Assembly (NCBI RefSeq): GCF_019097595.1 | Contig: NC_080732.1 | Span: 5,377,354-5,441,353 of the forward strand | Direction: 5' to 3' | Source of the DNA: Hemibagrus wyckioides | Taxonomy: Eukaryota > Chordata > Actinopteri > Siluriformes > Bagridae | DNA length: 64,000 bases | Shown here: piece by piece, positions 26,029-37,199 of the stretch | Layout: every line of letters starts with the position of its first letter | Numbering within the stretch: the first letter of the stretch is position 1 | Made by a program: the position numbers and the translations under genes | Notes under the pieces: model-generated | What the model was told of the DNA's origin: nothing | The model's database searches: none | The model's input: only the letters and a program-made list of their open reading frames with translations

Positions 26029-26270
26029 GTTGTTATTTATGCAAGGGAATCATGGTTGGTGAAAAACAAGTACAATCTTTTATTTGTTTTTATTTGTTTT
26101 TATTTCTTTTATTAACCCACACTGTGTTCGATTTTCTCTTGTCTGTTGTAGCAATAAGAAATGAAATTTGTGGTGTTTTTATTTTAATTCAATAATGATG
26201 AAATATATGTTTATTCCTGTTTTGGTTCTGTTATAAATAAATATAATATTTTCACTTTTGGGCATTTTTA
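24392..26270 (+). other. slc4a2: Probable slc4a2 3' untranslated region
   Basis: There is no further coding signal after the TGA at 24389-24391. The stretch is AT-rich and holds a TG/AG microsatellite (about 24731-24781) and an ATT trinucleotide array (about 25966-26030). The first well placed AATAAA is at 26236-26241, which would give a 3' UTR of about 1.9 kb. The end point is inferred. Confidence 0.5.
26236..26241 (+). terminator. slc4a2: Candidate polyadenylation signal AATAAA for slc4a2
   Basis: Canonical AATAAA in AT-rich sequence, about 1.85 kb after the stop codon. TTTT-rich sequence follows within 20 bases. Confidence 0.4.
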
Positions 26271-26939
26271 GAGAATATATTAAAATTCATAAAACAGAAT
26301 CAGTACAAACACTAGCCTTCTTTTATTTTCCAATATTCTTTTTCCAATATTTTTTTCCTCGAACTCGCTCAGCTCTATAGAGATTTTTTGTGACACTTAC
26401 TTGATGAAAACAGTAACTTGGGTATCTGTGTAGAAATTGTAAAATCTTTTTATAGTCACAAAGCAGTGTTATAAAGGTATTTTTTCTGACCTTAAACACT
26501 CTGGGGTCATGTGTACACTCTTTAGAATGTCCCAAACCCTGAGTTCCCATTTGCACATGATAAGTGCATGGTGTTTTGACCTGTTAGTCTCAACTTGTAC
26601 CAGGACCCCTGGTAGCTATGGCAACCACTAACCATTAATGCTGAGCCAGAGAAACAGTACATCCCATAAAGTGTGATCTACTGTAATAGATCAGATTTTG
26701 GACCTGTCTCTTCACCATCACTTTTGAGTAGCTTCTGTTGAAGAAGTGTGAAGAACTTACTAACAACTAGCTAGTAAGTGATAAGTTATAATAACTATAA
26801 CTAATAACTATTCTGAGGTTGTGAGTAAAAGCAGATAATCCGTTCCAGCCTCCCAAAAATATTACTGATATATAATATTAACAATACGAAGTGTATGTAA
26901 ACTGTATGCCTGCTTACAAAGAACTGACCCAAGCCAAGC

Positions 26940-27246
26940 ATTTGACATCAATCTGTCAACAAAAACATGCACAGAAAATCACCTAGCTTTTGAACGCCTG
27001 CTGAAGGCGATGTTGGTATCGTGGGTTGACTCTTCCCAAACAGCTTTTGTTGACTGAAAAATAATTTGTAAAATTCGTTGGTTGGCTTCGGTTGGCCTTC
27101 CAATGACGCAAACAAGTTTTGAACGGCTCCCAGGCATTCAGTTCGATCGTTCGTATGCCGAACATGCTTCGCATGTCTTGCAAAATTTCAATTCTTAAGG
27201 TGAAAATTCATAATCGAGGGTATTCATATGCCGAGATTCCACTGTA
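26940..27246. mobile_element. MITE-like repeat with a CCGAGATTCCACTGTA end
   Basis: The right end (GTATTCATATGCCGAGATTC, then CACTGTA) resembles the terminal repeat of pogo/Tigger-type small elements in fish. No transposase is left and the left end is not clear. Confidence 0.4.
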
Positions 27247-27659
27247 TATTTATTTCTCTTGTAATCTGAAGCAGTCTCTGGCAAAAGACCAGTAACGTTC
27301 TAAAGTAAAGTTCTTACCTTTTCTTATCTTATCTTACATAAGATTCAAACATTCTTCTAACATTAGGCTACATATTATGCTAGCATTGGAATTTCAATAT
27401 CATTACCAAACTGTAGCTTATATGGAAAAAGAAGAAATCCAACGTTATGCCTCCAAATAATGGATAGTCTGAAGGTAAAAAATAATTTGATCATTGTTGA
27501 TCTGTTAGTTTGTTGTGCTCACTGGGGTCAGGGAATGTTAGCTAGCTAAACATGTTTGTTTCTACATGATGTTACACTTGTTGAAAGAAATAGAAAAATC
27601 AATGATAAAGTTAAAGTAAATTTTAAAGTAAGATTTCGTAGAGATGTACTGGGTACTTT

Positions 27660-27898
27660 GTTATTCCTTTATGATGTGAATAAGTCACATATACATTATG
27701 GCACAGTGAAATTCTTTCTTCGCATATCCCAGCTTTGGAATTTGGGGTCAGAGTGCAGGGTCAGTTATGATACAGCACCCTGAAGAAAAGAGGGTTGCTT
27801 AGGGGCCCTATAGGGGCAGCTTGGCAGTGTTGGGGCTCATATCCTTACCTTTGGATCAACAACCCAGAGCTTTAATCACTTGAGCTACCACTGCCCCA
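27660..27898 (-). mobile_element. tRNA-derived SINE (type 1) between slc4a2 and rarres2
   Basis: Minus-strand copy with GGCAGTGGTAGCTCAAGTGA at its head, a degraded B box, and the shared body around GGTCAGTTATGATACAGCAC (plus strand). Confidence 0.75.
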
Positions 27899-28320
27899 AG
27901 TATAAATATGATATTTCTACACAGGCTGACAATAATGATAATAATAATAATAATCTCGCTACTGTAGGGTGGGGGGATAGTCCACCACTTAGCTTCACCC
28001 ATGGCACTATAGTGTATGTGAAACAGTATGTCAATACTGTCTTAACGTCGATCTTCTTTGAGCAAATCGATACCTCTCTAACAAAATCCCTCATGCTCTT
28101 CTGCTTAAATCAATGCTTTCCAACATATTTGCCTTCACTGCTTGGATGTCGATCGAATCTGACCAAAGGCCATAACGTTGACCAATCCAACCTCAACAAC
28201 AAATCTCGGCCCGATTCTGGATGTTCTGTGTTAGCACTGTGTTAATGTGTAACGTGTTTTGATCTCAGAGCTTCTTCGCTCTGCTCCACAGAGTTCAGAG
28301 TGTGTGAAGAGTGTCCGAAG

Positions 28321-31300
28321 ATGGCCGTGTTTCCACAAGTCGTGTTTTTCTTTGCCGTCGTGTTTCATTTTTCTGAAGCCCAAAATGATTTCGCAAAACT
28401 CCCAGAAGCTTACAAGAAGGGCGTGACTCTCGCAGAAACACAAGTGAACTCGCATAACGTCGTGCAGAACCACTTCCTTTTCTACAAAAGCCTGGAAAAG
28501 TCCAGCGTTGAGGTATCACTTTTTTCAAAACTTATTTATTTTTAGTTGCCTTTATGTCGATTTTACCTCATGCCACCAACCGTCAGGGATCTTTATGTCT
28601 CATGATGCATTTTAACTAATTTTGTTACATGATTTCTGTGAATTCTTTCATATGAGTTGTTTATTTCTTAAACCATGGTTCGATCTGGCATGTACACGAG
28701 AAATGTTTGTGTCTCAATTCTGCTCCTTGCGTCATCTCATCTGCACTCCATATGCTGCCTTCTTTGAGTTCTCTCATAACGTTCACACTGGCATTATACT
28801 ACGCAACTTAATTTCAAGATATTTTTATTTTAAAAATTATTAAATATTAACAAATATTCTTAAATACAGATTTAGTGATCAGTCCCTTTCAGATAAATCC
28901 CTCTTTTATTAACATGCGTCAAGCATGCATAGAGCTATCATAGAAAGTAATTACATATGTGTCTTTACTTGTAGGAGGTTAAAAGGAGAATCGTGTGTTT
29001 CACCAATTTAAGTATTTTTCTGCAAAAAAAAAAGCACAAAACTCAACAACAACAACAAAAAAACCATTGGTTTTGGTTTTTGTGGTCACAACAATAAAAA
29101 GCCAAAAAATACAGAAGGGGTTGATTAATGGAAGTTGGAACACACATTGCACACACACCTTAAATCATGGACATTATACAGAGGACAGAGGACCTGGACA
29201 ACATATGTTAGCAGTATAAGTAGTGCAGACCTTAAAGGCTACACGTTGGGAATCGAACCCGGGACTCCATAAAGAGTTCACTGAAAATCAGACTCAAGTG
29301 CAGGATAAAGATCAACTTGTAATTTATTAACTTAATATGATGCTGGAAACATGACATAACTTCATGAAATAAACAAAACATAAATACCAGGGGACGTGAA
29401 GGCACTGAATCAAAAGTTTATATGTTTATTATATATATATATACTGTATAGGGCAAAACAATAAGAACCGTGTGGTGAGGTGGGAAACAGAACAATAGAG
29501 AGGACATGACACAACACATGAGAAATCACAAACACAAATGACATAAAAACAAGTTTTAACCAAATCACCTGCCACTACCCCTTCTACTGGTCTGGCAGGG
29601 AATTGTCCCAGCAGTTTCTGACACACTTGAAATATTAATTTTTAGAGCACTTACTCCAGTATGTTAGTGGTATGTTCCACAAGAAAATCTAAACACAGAG
29701 AGCAATCTTTCGTTTTTAGTTTTATTAACTTATAGAAAAAGAAAAGGAAAAAGTAAAATAAAAAATAATAATAATAAAATAAAAAATAATATAATATAAT
29801 AATAAAATAATAAAAAATAAAATAATAGCAACATCAATAATGTGACTATAAATGGATAAAAAGTTGGAATCATCTTTTTTTTATTTTTTATTTTTTAATC
29901 ATCAATGTCAGTGTTGATAGCACAGTGCGCATGTTTGACCAGTTTTAATTAATCTCTACCTGATGTGTTTTATCTCTCCAGGCAGGATTTAATGTAATCT
30001 ACTTTTACCATCACTTTTACCTCAAAGCCACTAAATGCAGCCGTGGAACTGAAAACGCCGATTCGAAGAAGTGTGCATTCAGAAATGACCGAGTGAGTGA
30101 GATTACAGAGTCACAGATATTTATGCTTTATCTCATTTCAAACACTGTATTTACCACTGTATTTTTTCTCTTCCCAGCCTTTGATTGACTGTGCCATGTG
30201 CTACAAGACGCACAATGGTGAGATTCAGATGGACCCGAAACCGTACATCCACTGCATCCATAAATCCATGCTAACAAAGGTACATCTGATACATCCTTAT
30301 ATTTCACACATAAAATCAATTGGGTCATTTGTTGTATCTAGAGTGTTACAGTGTTAGAGTCTATTCCCAGTGTAGCTTCAGTATTAGTCTGGTTTTCTAC
30401 ATGTTCTGTTCTGGTTTTCTACATGTTCTGTTCTGGTTTTCTACATGTTCTGTTCTGGTTTTCTACATGTTCTGTTCTGGTTTTCTACATGTTCTGTTCT
30501 GGTTTTCTACATGTTCTGTTCTGGTTTTCTACATGTTCCGAGATGCTTTTCTGCTCACCACGTTTGTATAGAGTGGTTATATGAGCTTACATACCAGCTC
30601 AAACCAGTCTTGCCATACAAAACTGCTGTTTTTTTGGTTATTTATGCACAATTGTAATCTCCGAGTCCGAGGAGATCAGCAGTTTCAGAATGAGTTCATG
30701 AGTTGACTTTAAGCCCTAGTTTAAGCTTGTGCAATGTTGTAATACTGCACGAATGAGGAAGGATGTAGGTATATAGAGAAGTGTATATATCCAGGGTGTA
30801 CACAGAATTTACCCAAAAAATTTAATTTAATTTAATTTAATTTAATTTAATTTAATTTAATTTAATTTAATTTAATTTAATTTAATTTAATTTAATTTAA
30901 ATAAATTTGAGACATTTTGGTAAAAAGTCCATCATCAGCTGTACATCAGCTGTACAGGAGGTTATACCAGTATATAACCAATAAACAGCTAACCAACCAG
31001 CCTATGTTATAATATCCATTGTGTTCCAATATTTAAAAAGTGCACTAATATTATGCTTTTGGGGATATTAATAGTTTTCCAATAGATACATAAAAGGCAC
31101 CAAATACAAAAAATGACCCAATGTTTTTTTTAAATAATGCCTCAGAAATCCATTTTCCATCACACTCTAAAAATTCATTTGTGTGTGTGTGTGTGTGTGT
31201 CTGTGTGTGTGTGTGTGTGTGTGTGATTTTGTTTTTGTGTGAAGGAGATAGAGACGTCTCGAACAGAATACTGTAAAAATATGTCTTTCAGCAGTGGATC

Positions 31301-31334
31301 TATGACTCTCCTGGCCTCAATCGGATCAGAGTAA
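28321..31334 (+). CDS. rarres2: Chemerin-like secreted protein, copy 1 (rarres2-like)
   Basis: Four coding exons: 28321-28512, 29982-30092, 30178-30279, 31245-31334, all phase 0, giving 164 residues. The ATG at 28321 opens a hydrophobic signal peptide (MAVFPQVVFFFAVVF, likely cut near SEA/Q). The mature part has the cystatin-like chemerin layout: an N-terminal helix region (AYKKGVTLAETQVN), a GFNV strand and six cysteines (TKC, KKC, DC, MC, HC, YC) that would make three disulfides. Human chemerin has 163 residues and six cysteines. In mammals it is a proteolytically activated chemoattractant and adipokine for the receptor CMKLR1. The neighbouring gene at 32.8 kb is a tandem paralogue with the same exon lengths. 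The last intron holds a minisatellite and a Tc1 remnant, and the exon 4 acceptor (GTGTGAAG) is weak. Family assignment is good; function in this fish is inferred. Confidence 0.82.
30391..30540 (+). repeat. 22-bp minisatellite in rarres2 copy 1, intron 3
   Basis: The unit CTGGTTTTCTACATGTTCTG plus TT repeats about seven times almost perfectly. Because 22 is not a multiple of 3, all three forward frames stay open across it. Confidence 0.95.
30535..30710 (-). mobile_element. rarres2: Tc1-like transposase remnant in rarres2 copy 1, intron 3
   Basis: The sequence GAGATGCTTTTCTGCTCACC, followed by blocks such as TAGAGTGGTTATATGAG and GATCAGCAGTTTCAGAATGA, is recognisable as part of a common fish Tc1 family read on the minus strand. 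No open frame is left. Recognised from memory of the family only. Confidence 0.55.
30821..30900 (+). repeat. (TTTAA)16 array in rarres2 copy 1, intron 3
   Basis: Perfect pentanucleotide array. Its reverse complement (TTAAA)n is at 31727-31811, on the other side of exon 4. Confidence 0.97.
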
Positions 31335-31726
31335 TAACATGTGGCTGAAAATGCATTGCTCTTGAGCTGATTTGCTAAAACTCAGTGATCAGTTCTCATT
31401 AACCGATTTCAGGAGAAAGGTCAAAAATGATCATAATCATGATAATACACAGGGTGACTCAAAATCTTATCTTTCTACTGACAAAAAGCTTCCATGAAAG
31501 CTGTGCATTGTCCTACATGTTTGCACATGGTATTAATTTTTAATAACATTTTTATTTTTGCTCAATTTCTGAAACATTCCAGTACATTGGACATTTCTAA
31601 ATGTTTGAAAATTAAAATGTCAACTTTCATATCAATGGGCAAGAACTACCTCGAAAGTGCTTTTATTTCCATAAAAAGGGAAATATTTCAAAATGTGTGG
31701 AGAGATATTTCGGAGAATGAATTCAT

Positions 31727-31811
31727 ATTAAATTAAATTAAATTAAATTAAATTAAATTAAATTAAATTAAATTAAATTAAATTAAATTAAATTAAATTA
31801 AATTAAATTAA
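31727..31811 (+). repeat. (TTAAA)n array downstream of rarres2 copy 1
   Basis: About 17 pentanucleotide units, the inverted counterpart of the array at 30821-30900, followed by A-rich sequence to about 31910. Confidence 0.97.
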
Positions 31812-32299
31812 TTATTATTAAAAAAAATAATAAAATAAAATAAAAATAAAAAAACAATTCAAAGAAATGACAAGAATAAAAAAATAATAAAGGAATTTAA
31901 AAAAAACAATTTGTATTTTCTTTATTATTACTTATTGAATTATATGTACATTTACACATGCTTTTGTACACTGATATTTTGTAATTTAATATTTAGTTTA
32001 TGTTAAATGTTTAACGTTAATTATCAGTAATAATGAGAACCTTTTATCCCCATTGCTGTGTCCACATTAATCACTTTCAGTTCAGAAATCAGATACAGAA
32101 ACATCCTGCTAAACAGTAGATGGTGCTAAAACAAAGTGGGGCAAAACTAATACAAGAAATGCTTGCATTTCTTGGAAAAGGACATAGAGAAAGAGAGAAT
32201 GGAGGGAATGGAGTGAGTATGAGACAGACGGAATGAGGCGAGGAGAGATGGACAGTTTCAGTTGCAGGATGTCAAAGTCTGAGAGGACAGTGAGACTAG

Positions 32300-32337
32300 C
32301 CAAAGTTGAAGATGAATTTCCCTTTGGGATGAATAAA

Positions 32338-32422
<85 letters not shown>
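32300..32422 (+). repeat. (TATC)n microsatellite attached to a LINE-like 3' end
   Basis: GAATTTCCCTTTGGGATGAA, then TAAACTATCTATC and about 20 TATC units. The block before the array is typical of the 3' end of L2/Rex-like fish LINEs, whose tails are short tandem repeats. Confidence 0.7.
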
Positions 32423-32423
<1 letters not shown>

Positions 32424-32758
32424 GCTTTTTTCTTTGTGTGTGTGTGTGTATATGTATAACTTACATGTATAACATCATGAATACCAATAAAGCCCCAGTG
32501 AGTTTAGAAAAGAAAGCGATTGAGGAGATTTAGAGACAGAGACACTGGGGGAGGGGTGAGCTGTGTGTTTCCTGTTGCATAAGCTCTTTCCTGTTTTTCT
32601 CCCTGACTCTGAGATTCCAATAGAATTAATCCTCAGTGAATCCGCAACGTCTCTCTTTGTCTGTCTTTCTTTCTTTCTTTCGTTCTCGTTGCTCCACTCC
32701 CTCAAGAGTAACAAAGACTAGTCAAACTGACCGCTTGAACAGTTTTACACTACAGAGA

Positions 32759-34218
32759 ATGTCTACAGAGCTGGGGTGTAAGATGGCAACACCGTTTTTG
32801 GTTATTGTGCTGTTTGGCTGTGTGTGGAGCGCTGCTGGTCAGGCTGAGCTGATGAAGCTGGATGATGGATATAAGGCTGGAGCACTGCTGGCCGTGGATC
32901 AGGTTAACGCACACCCAGGTGTGCAGCAGCACTTCCTGTTCTTCAGAAGCATCAAGAAATCTGAAGTGGACGTGAGTTTGGATGCTTTATTTTCTCAGAA
33001 ATGATCTGTAACTGTTTTGCAGCTAGTCTATAATTAACTGATTTCTCTTGATTTGTCTGTGACTGGTCACTCACTGATCTCTATCTATCCTGGAAATATA
33101 TTGAACTGTCCCAAGCATAGGTTTTACCAGGGTTTTTTTTTTAGTTGCTGTGCTGCCTGATGTGACCCAGTTTCTGTTTTTACATTAAATTCCTGCCAAA
33201 ATAAACTCAGCTGAAATAACAGCAACTAGCTGAATAACAGAAGTTGAAGAAAGGATGAGAGATCTTCATGTGGTCATTAATGTTTTTGTATTTTGCTTGA
33301 AGGCCTTCAATTTTACACTGGCATTGAACCCTTGTCATGCAGAAGCCTGAAAAATGATCAAGCAGATGCCCAGTTTCTGCTGCAACCCTTATTGTTTGGT
33401 TTGTTGGTGTAGTTAATGACTGTATTTTTGGTTTTTATTAATTGTATTCATTTAATCTAAACTCTTTCCTGTGTATCATTTGAAAAAGAAAATTTAACAT
33501 AAGCTTTGACCAGAGATGTGAGATGTTTAGATTTAGAAAATCATTTGATTTTGGTCTTTTTCAATGTGAATAAAACTCAATTTAATGTTTACACTACCCA
33601 AACATCTATATCCAAAGTGAGAAAAAAAATCAGAATTGTTATCAGTGTAAATGCAGACATCTTGGCATATGAGCATGTCTGATGTTTTCCTTCTCTTTGT
33701 GTTAATATCAGGCGGGATTTGGAGCGAAATACCTGTCTCATCACTTCCACCTGAAAGCTACGCGATGCTCTAAAGCCACCGCAGCTGCGGATTCAAGCAA
33801 ATGTGCATTCAGAAACGATAGAGTGAGCTGCTTTTCCTTTCACACAACCAGATTTATACTTTCTGCACATCCAGATGAAAATGTTTTCTTAAGCCTAAAT
33901 AATGTTTTGTGTATTTTCTCTTTTTTATTCCTCAGCCTGTGATAGACTGTATGACCTGCTACAAGACGTATAATGATGTGATTCAGGAAAAACCCAAACC
34001 ATACATCCACTGCATCCACAAACCAGCACTCACAAAGGTTAACAGAGCACATTACATTTAGTCATTTTTTGTTTTTGTTTTTTTTTGATGAATTGTATAT
34101 AAATTGTGTGTGTGTGTTATAATTTCAGGACATGATCAAAGTGAGAACGGAATATTGTGAAAAAATGAGCTACAGCACTGGGTCTGCTACACTGCTCGGC
34201 GTTAGGAGGAATAATTAA
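32759..34218 (+). CDS. rarres2: Chemerin-like secreted protein, copy 2 (rarres2-like)
   Basis: Four coding exons: 32759-32971, 33712-33822, 33936-34037, 34129-34218, all phase 0. The first ATG gives 171 residues. The second, at 32783, gives 163, the same as human chemerin, and places the hydrophobic signal (MATPFLVIVLFGCVWSAAG) right at the start, so I prefer it. The mature part carries LDDGYKAGALLAVDQVN, AGFGAKYLSHHF and six cysteines at positions matching copy 1. Exons 2-4 are 111, 102 and 90 nt in both copies, so this is a tandem duplication of a chemerin-type gene. The C-terminus is TLLGVRRNN, a dibasic end unlike that of copy 1 (TLLASIGSE). By analogy it is a secreted, protease-activated signalling protein with a cystatin-like fold; receptor and activity are not shown by the sequence. 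Confidence 0.85.
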
Positions 34219-34368
34219 GAGCACAAAGGCTCCTGTCACGCATTTCTCCTTTAATATGAAATTTCTCATTTCATTTTTTTTAACAAACGATATTAATTAC
34301 TACTGTTATTAAAGGTTATTAGCGCTGACAGCTAATTAGCTCAAGTGTGCCATCTGCTATCATTTCTG

Positions 34369-34369
<1 letters not shown>

Positions 34370-34454
<85 letters not shown>
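34370..34454 (+). repeat. (AT)n microsatellite downstream of rarres2 copy 2
   Basis: About 42 AT units, 150 bp after the stop codon. Confidence 0.97.
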
Positions 34455-34457
<3 letters not shown>

Positions 34458-35611
34458 TATATATGATATGTTTTCTTTGAAATTTTGAAATTTTCAGTTC
34501 ATTTAATATCAAAAATGCCAACCAAGACATTACAGTTGACAAAAAAATGTTTAATTTAACGCTAACCTAACACTAAATTAGCCACTTGTTACTGTGAAGT
34601 CTTTAACAATTCTTTAAAAAAGTTGAAATACATTTCAGTTCAGTATCTTTGTTCCAGGCTTCATATATCTTACAAGAGGAGTCTTTTCCAAGTCTAGCTA
34701 GCTAGTAATGCTGATTTCTTTGTGTTTTTTTAGTACCATATTTTATGTCACACCTTATATAGCTTGATATATAAATATCAAGCTCGCTAAATATTCAGCT
34801 ATGCTTATCTACATCACAGACAATCCTTCAGTAAAATGCTAGTCAGCTAGCCCCTCTTTTTCCTTTTTTTAACATAAAATGCTGGTTGGACTTCACTAAC
34901 TAAATTAAACTGTAAAGCCAGCTAGATTGCTGACTCTAATGCAAGCTATCTATCTTTAGCCAAGTTTAATTAGTAAAACATGTTTTGGATCATTTCACAC
35001 AGGCTAGCTACAGTGTGTTTCTTACATGCAGTGCCTTTTAATAAAATCAAATTTGTTTACATTTTGTGTCTGTGTTTTTGTGTCATGAATCATCAGAAGT
35101 CTGTAAGAAGTTAGAAGTAGGTTTGCTAAATTTGAATAACTACTGATTGTAGAAATCCAAACAAATCCTGTGTTTGCTTCATTGCAACAGTCGCGTACCC
35201 GTCAGTCAGGCACACCCAGTCAGTTGCTTGCTACAGAAAAGATTATTTGGCTTTATACATGCCTTTGTCCATATTAAGTTTTTTGGCATGTCATACGTTA
35301 GTTCCATGAGTCATTTTTTGTACATTCTGCGTGAGAGTGCCCTCTGGCTTCGAAGATGAATGAAACGTCTCTACACCTCCTGTGTAGTTGTACTGTCATT
35401 GTCGTTCATTTCATGTGGCCGCTGAGCCAGACTATGACCAAGCATTGTTTTACATACTGTCCGATACTGTCCTGCTGATTTGATAATGGTGTTGCGGTGC
35501 ATCTGTCTGATGCACACACGCATGTGTGGTGTGGCTGCTGTACTCATGCTGTTCTCATCGTTATGTTCTTAACACTGCTTATGATGGCATACAAGCTTAT
35601 GCTCTGATTGA

Positions 35612-35850
35612 GAGTGGTGGTGGCTCAAGTGGTTAAGGCTCTGGGTCGTTGACCGGAAGATCAGCGGTTCAAGCACTGGCAAGTTGCCCCTATTGGGCCC
35701 TTGAGCAAGGCCCTTAACTCTCTCTGTTCCAGGGCTGCTGTATCATGGCTGACCCTGCTCTCTGACCCCAACCTCCAAGGATGGGATATGTGAAGAAAGA
35801 ACTTCACTGTGCTGTAATGTGTATGTGACAAATAAAGGCTATTTCTAAAT
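35612..35850 (+). mobile_element. tRNA-derived SINE (type 1), best-preserved copy
   Basis: The polymerase III A box (TGGCTCAAGTGGTTAAGG) and B box (CGGTTCAAGCA) are about 37 bp apart. The shared body follows, and it ends TGTGACAAATAAAGGCTATT. Confidence 0.8.
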
Positions 35851-36604
35851 GGTGTCTATTCAAGTAGTTGTGTTGGCATATTTTGATAAAAGATGTATTT
35901 TAGGCTAGGCCCACCCAATTTTCTCTGGGCCCACCCACACTGTGATTCCTGGCTATGCTAGTGCGTTGCAATATGCTGTACATTCGAACACCCGCAATTA
36001 CAATTCTGTCCACTAGAGGTCGCATGTACATCGATTTAAACTGAATGATCTGACTAATAACTCTGACACATACACAACACCTGTCATCTTAAAAGTAGGT
36101 TAATAGATCATAAGCCCCTGAATAGAAACAGATATGTGATAAGTGTGTTAAGGCGTAGCTGTTTTCAACTGGAGCTACATAAGCAGATGAGGGGAATAAA
36201 ACATAGATAGCTGTAAACCCATAATTCTGATGGTGAAAAGAAAACAATTGGTTGTATTAAAAACAAATTCTGAGCCTAAAAAGTCTCTTTCAACCTATGT
36301 TAAGACTATTGAAATATTCATAATGGATGGGTAAAGAAGTATTGCACGCTTTGTGTTCCACAGATTTCGGTCCTTCAGTAATAAGATGCCAGCCCCAAGT
36401 GGACTTTGAGGATAGCAACCTCCTAATCAATATACAAATAACATTCTATATATGGGGTACGTGCATCATTGAGCATTTGAAGGCGTCGGCATGGAGGAGT
36501 TGGAGTTAAATCTATCATGAATTCAGATGTTGAGCTAATTTATGAGTTGCTCAGGAGCTCCTGGTTACACAACTCCAACTGATTGTATATGACTGTAGAA
36601 AGGA

Positions 36605-37045
36605 CTTTATTTATAATCACACTCTCTGGCCTTTATAATGAAGTATGATCACACTCTTGATTGCGTGAGAGAATGAGTGTGTGTGTGTGTGTGCCCTGCA
36701 ATGGGTTGACACTCTGTCCAGGGTGTATCCTGCCTTGACACGCGATGACGCATGAGAGGCTCCCGGTGACACAATGATAGATTGGATAAGTGGTACAGAC
36801 AATGAAATGAAATAATCACAGTCTCTGGTGTTTCTAATAATTTATAATCACCCTCTCTGGTCTTTATAATGGTTTATAACCACACTCTCTGGTGTTTCTA
36901 ATAATTTATAATCACTCTCTCTGGTCTTTATAATGATTTATAATCACACTCTCTGGTGGTTTCTAATAATTTATTATCACACACTCTGGTGTTTCTAATA
37001 ATTTAATATCACGCTCTCTGGTGTTTCTGGTAATTCACACTTCTC
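36605..37045 (+). repeat. Minisatellite of about 30-34 bp units, interrupted by a SINE fragment
   Basis: The unit TTTATAATCACACTCTCTGG plus TGTTTCTAATAA recurs about ten times, in two alternating versions (GTGTTTCT and GTCTTTATAATG). A type 2 SINE piece lies at 36675-36812. Confidence 0.85.
36675..36812 (+). mobile_element. SINE (type 2) fragment inside a minisatellite
   Basis: TGCCCTGCAATGGGTTGACA, GTCCAGGGTGTATCCTGCCT and AAGTGGTACAGACAATGAAA are present, after a short TG run. It interrupts the tandem array at 36605-37045. Confidence 0.65.
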
Positions 37046-37199
37046 TGGTGTCACCCAAATAAGGGTGAGCTTCCTTTTTGAGTCTGTTTCCTTTCAAGGT
37101 TTCTTCCACTTACCATCAAAAGGAGTATTTTCTTGCCACAGTTGCTGCAGGGGATAAAATTTAATCCCCTGAGGCGATTAGGGATAGAAATATAGATCT

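Larger units (their letters stand above)
26271..28320. other. Intergenic region between slc4a2 and rarres2 copy 1
   Basis: It contains a MITE-like repeat (26940-27246), a SINE (27660-27898) and a small AAT array (about 27930). No coding signal. The rarres2 promoter should lie near its end, but no clear TATA box is visible. Confidence 0.55.

Noticed and set aside
29240..29275. B-box-like GGTTCGATTCCC on the minus strand, possible tRNA gene
   Set aside because: There is no matching A box or cloverleaf around it; at most a SINE relic.
30320..30657. Three overlapping repetitive open frames
   Set aside because: All come from the 22-bp minisatellite, which has no stop in any frame.
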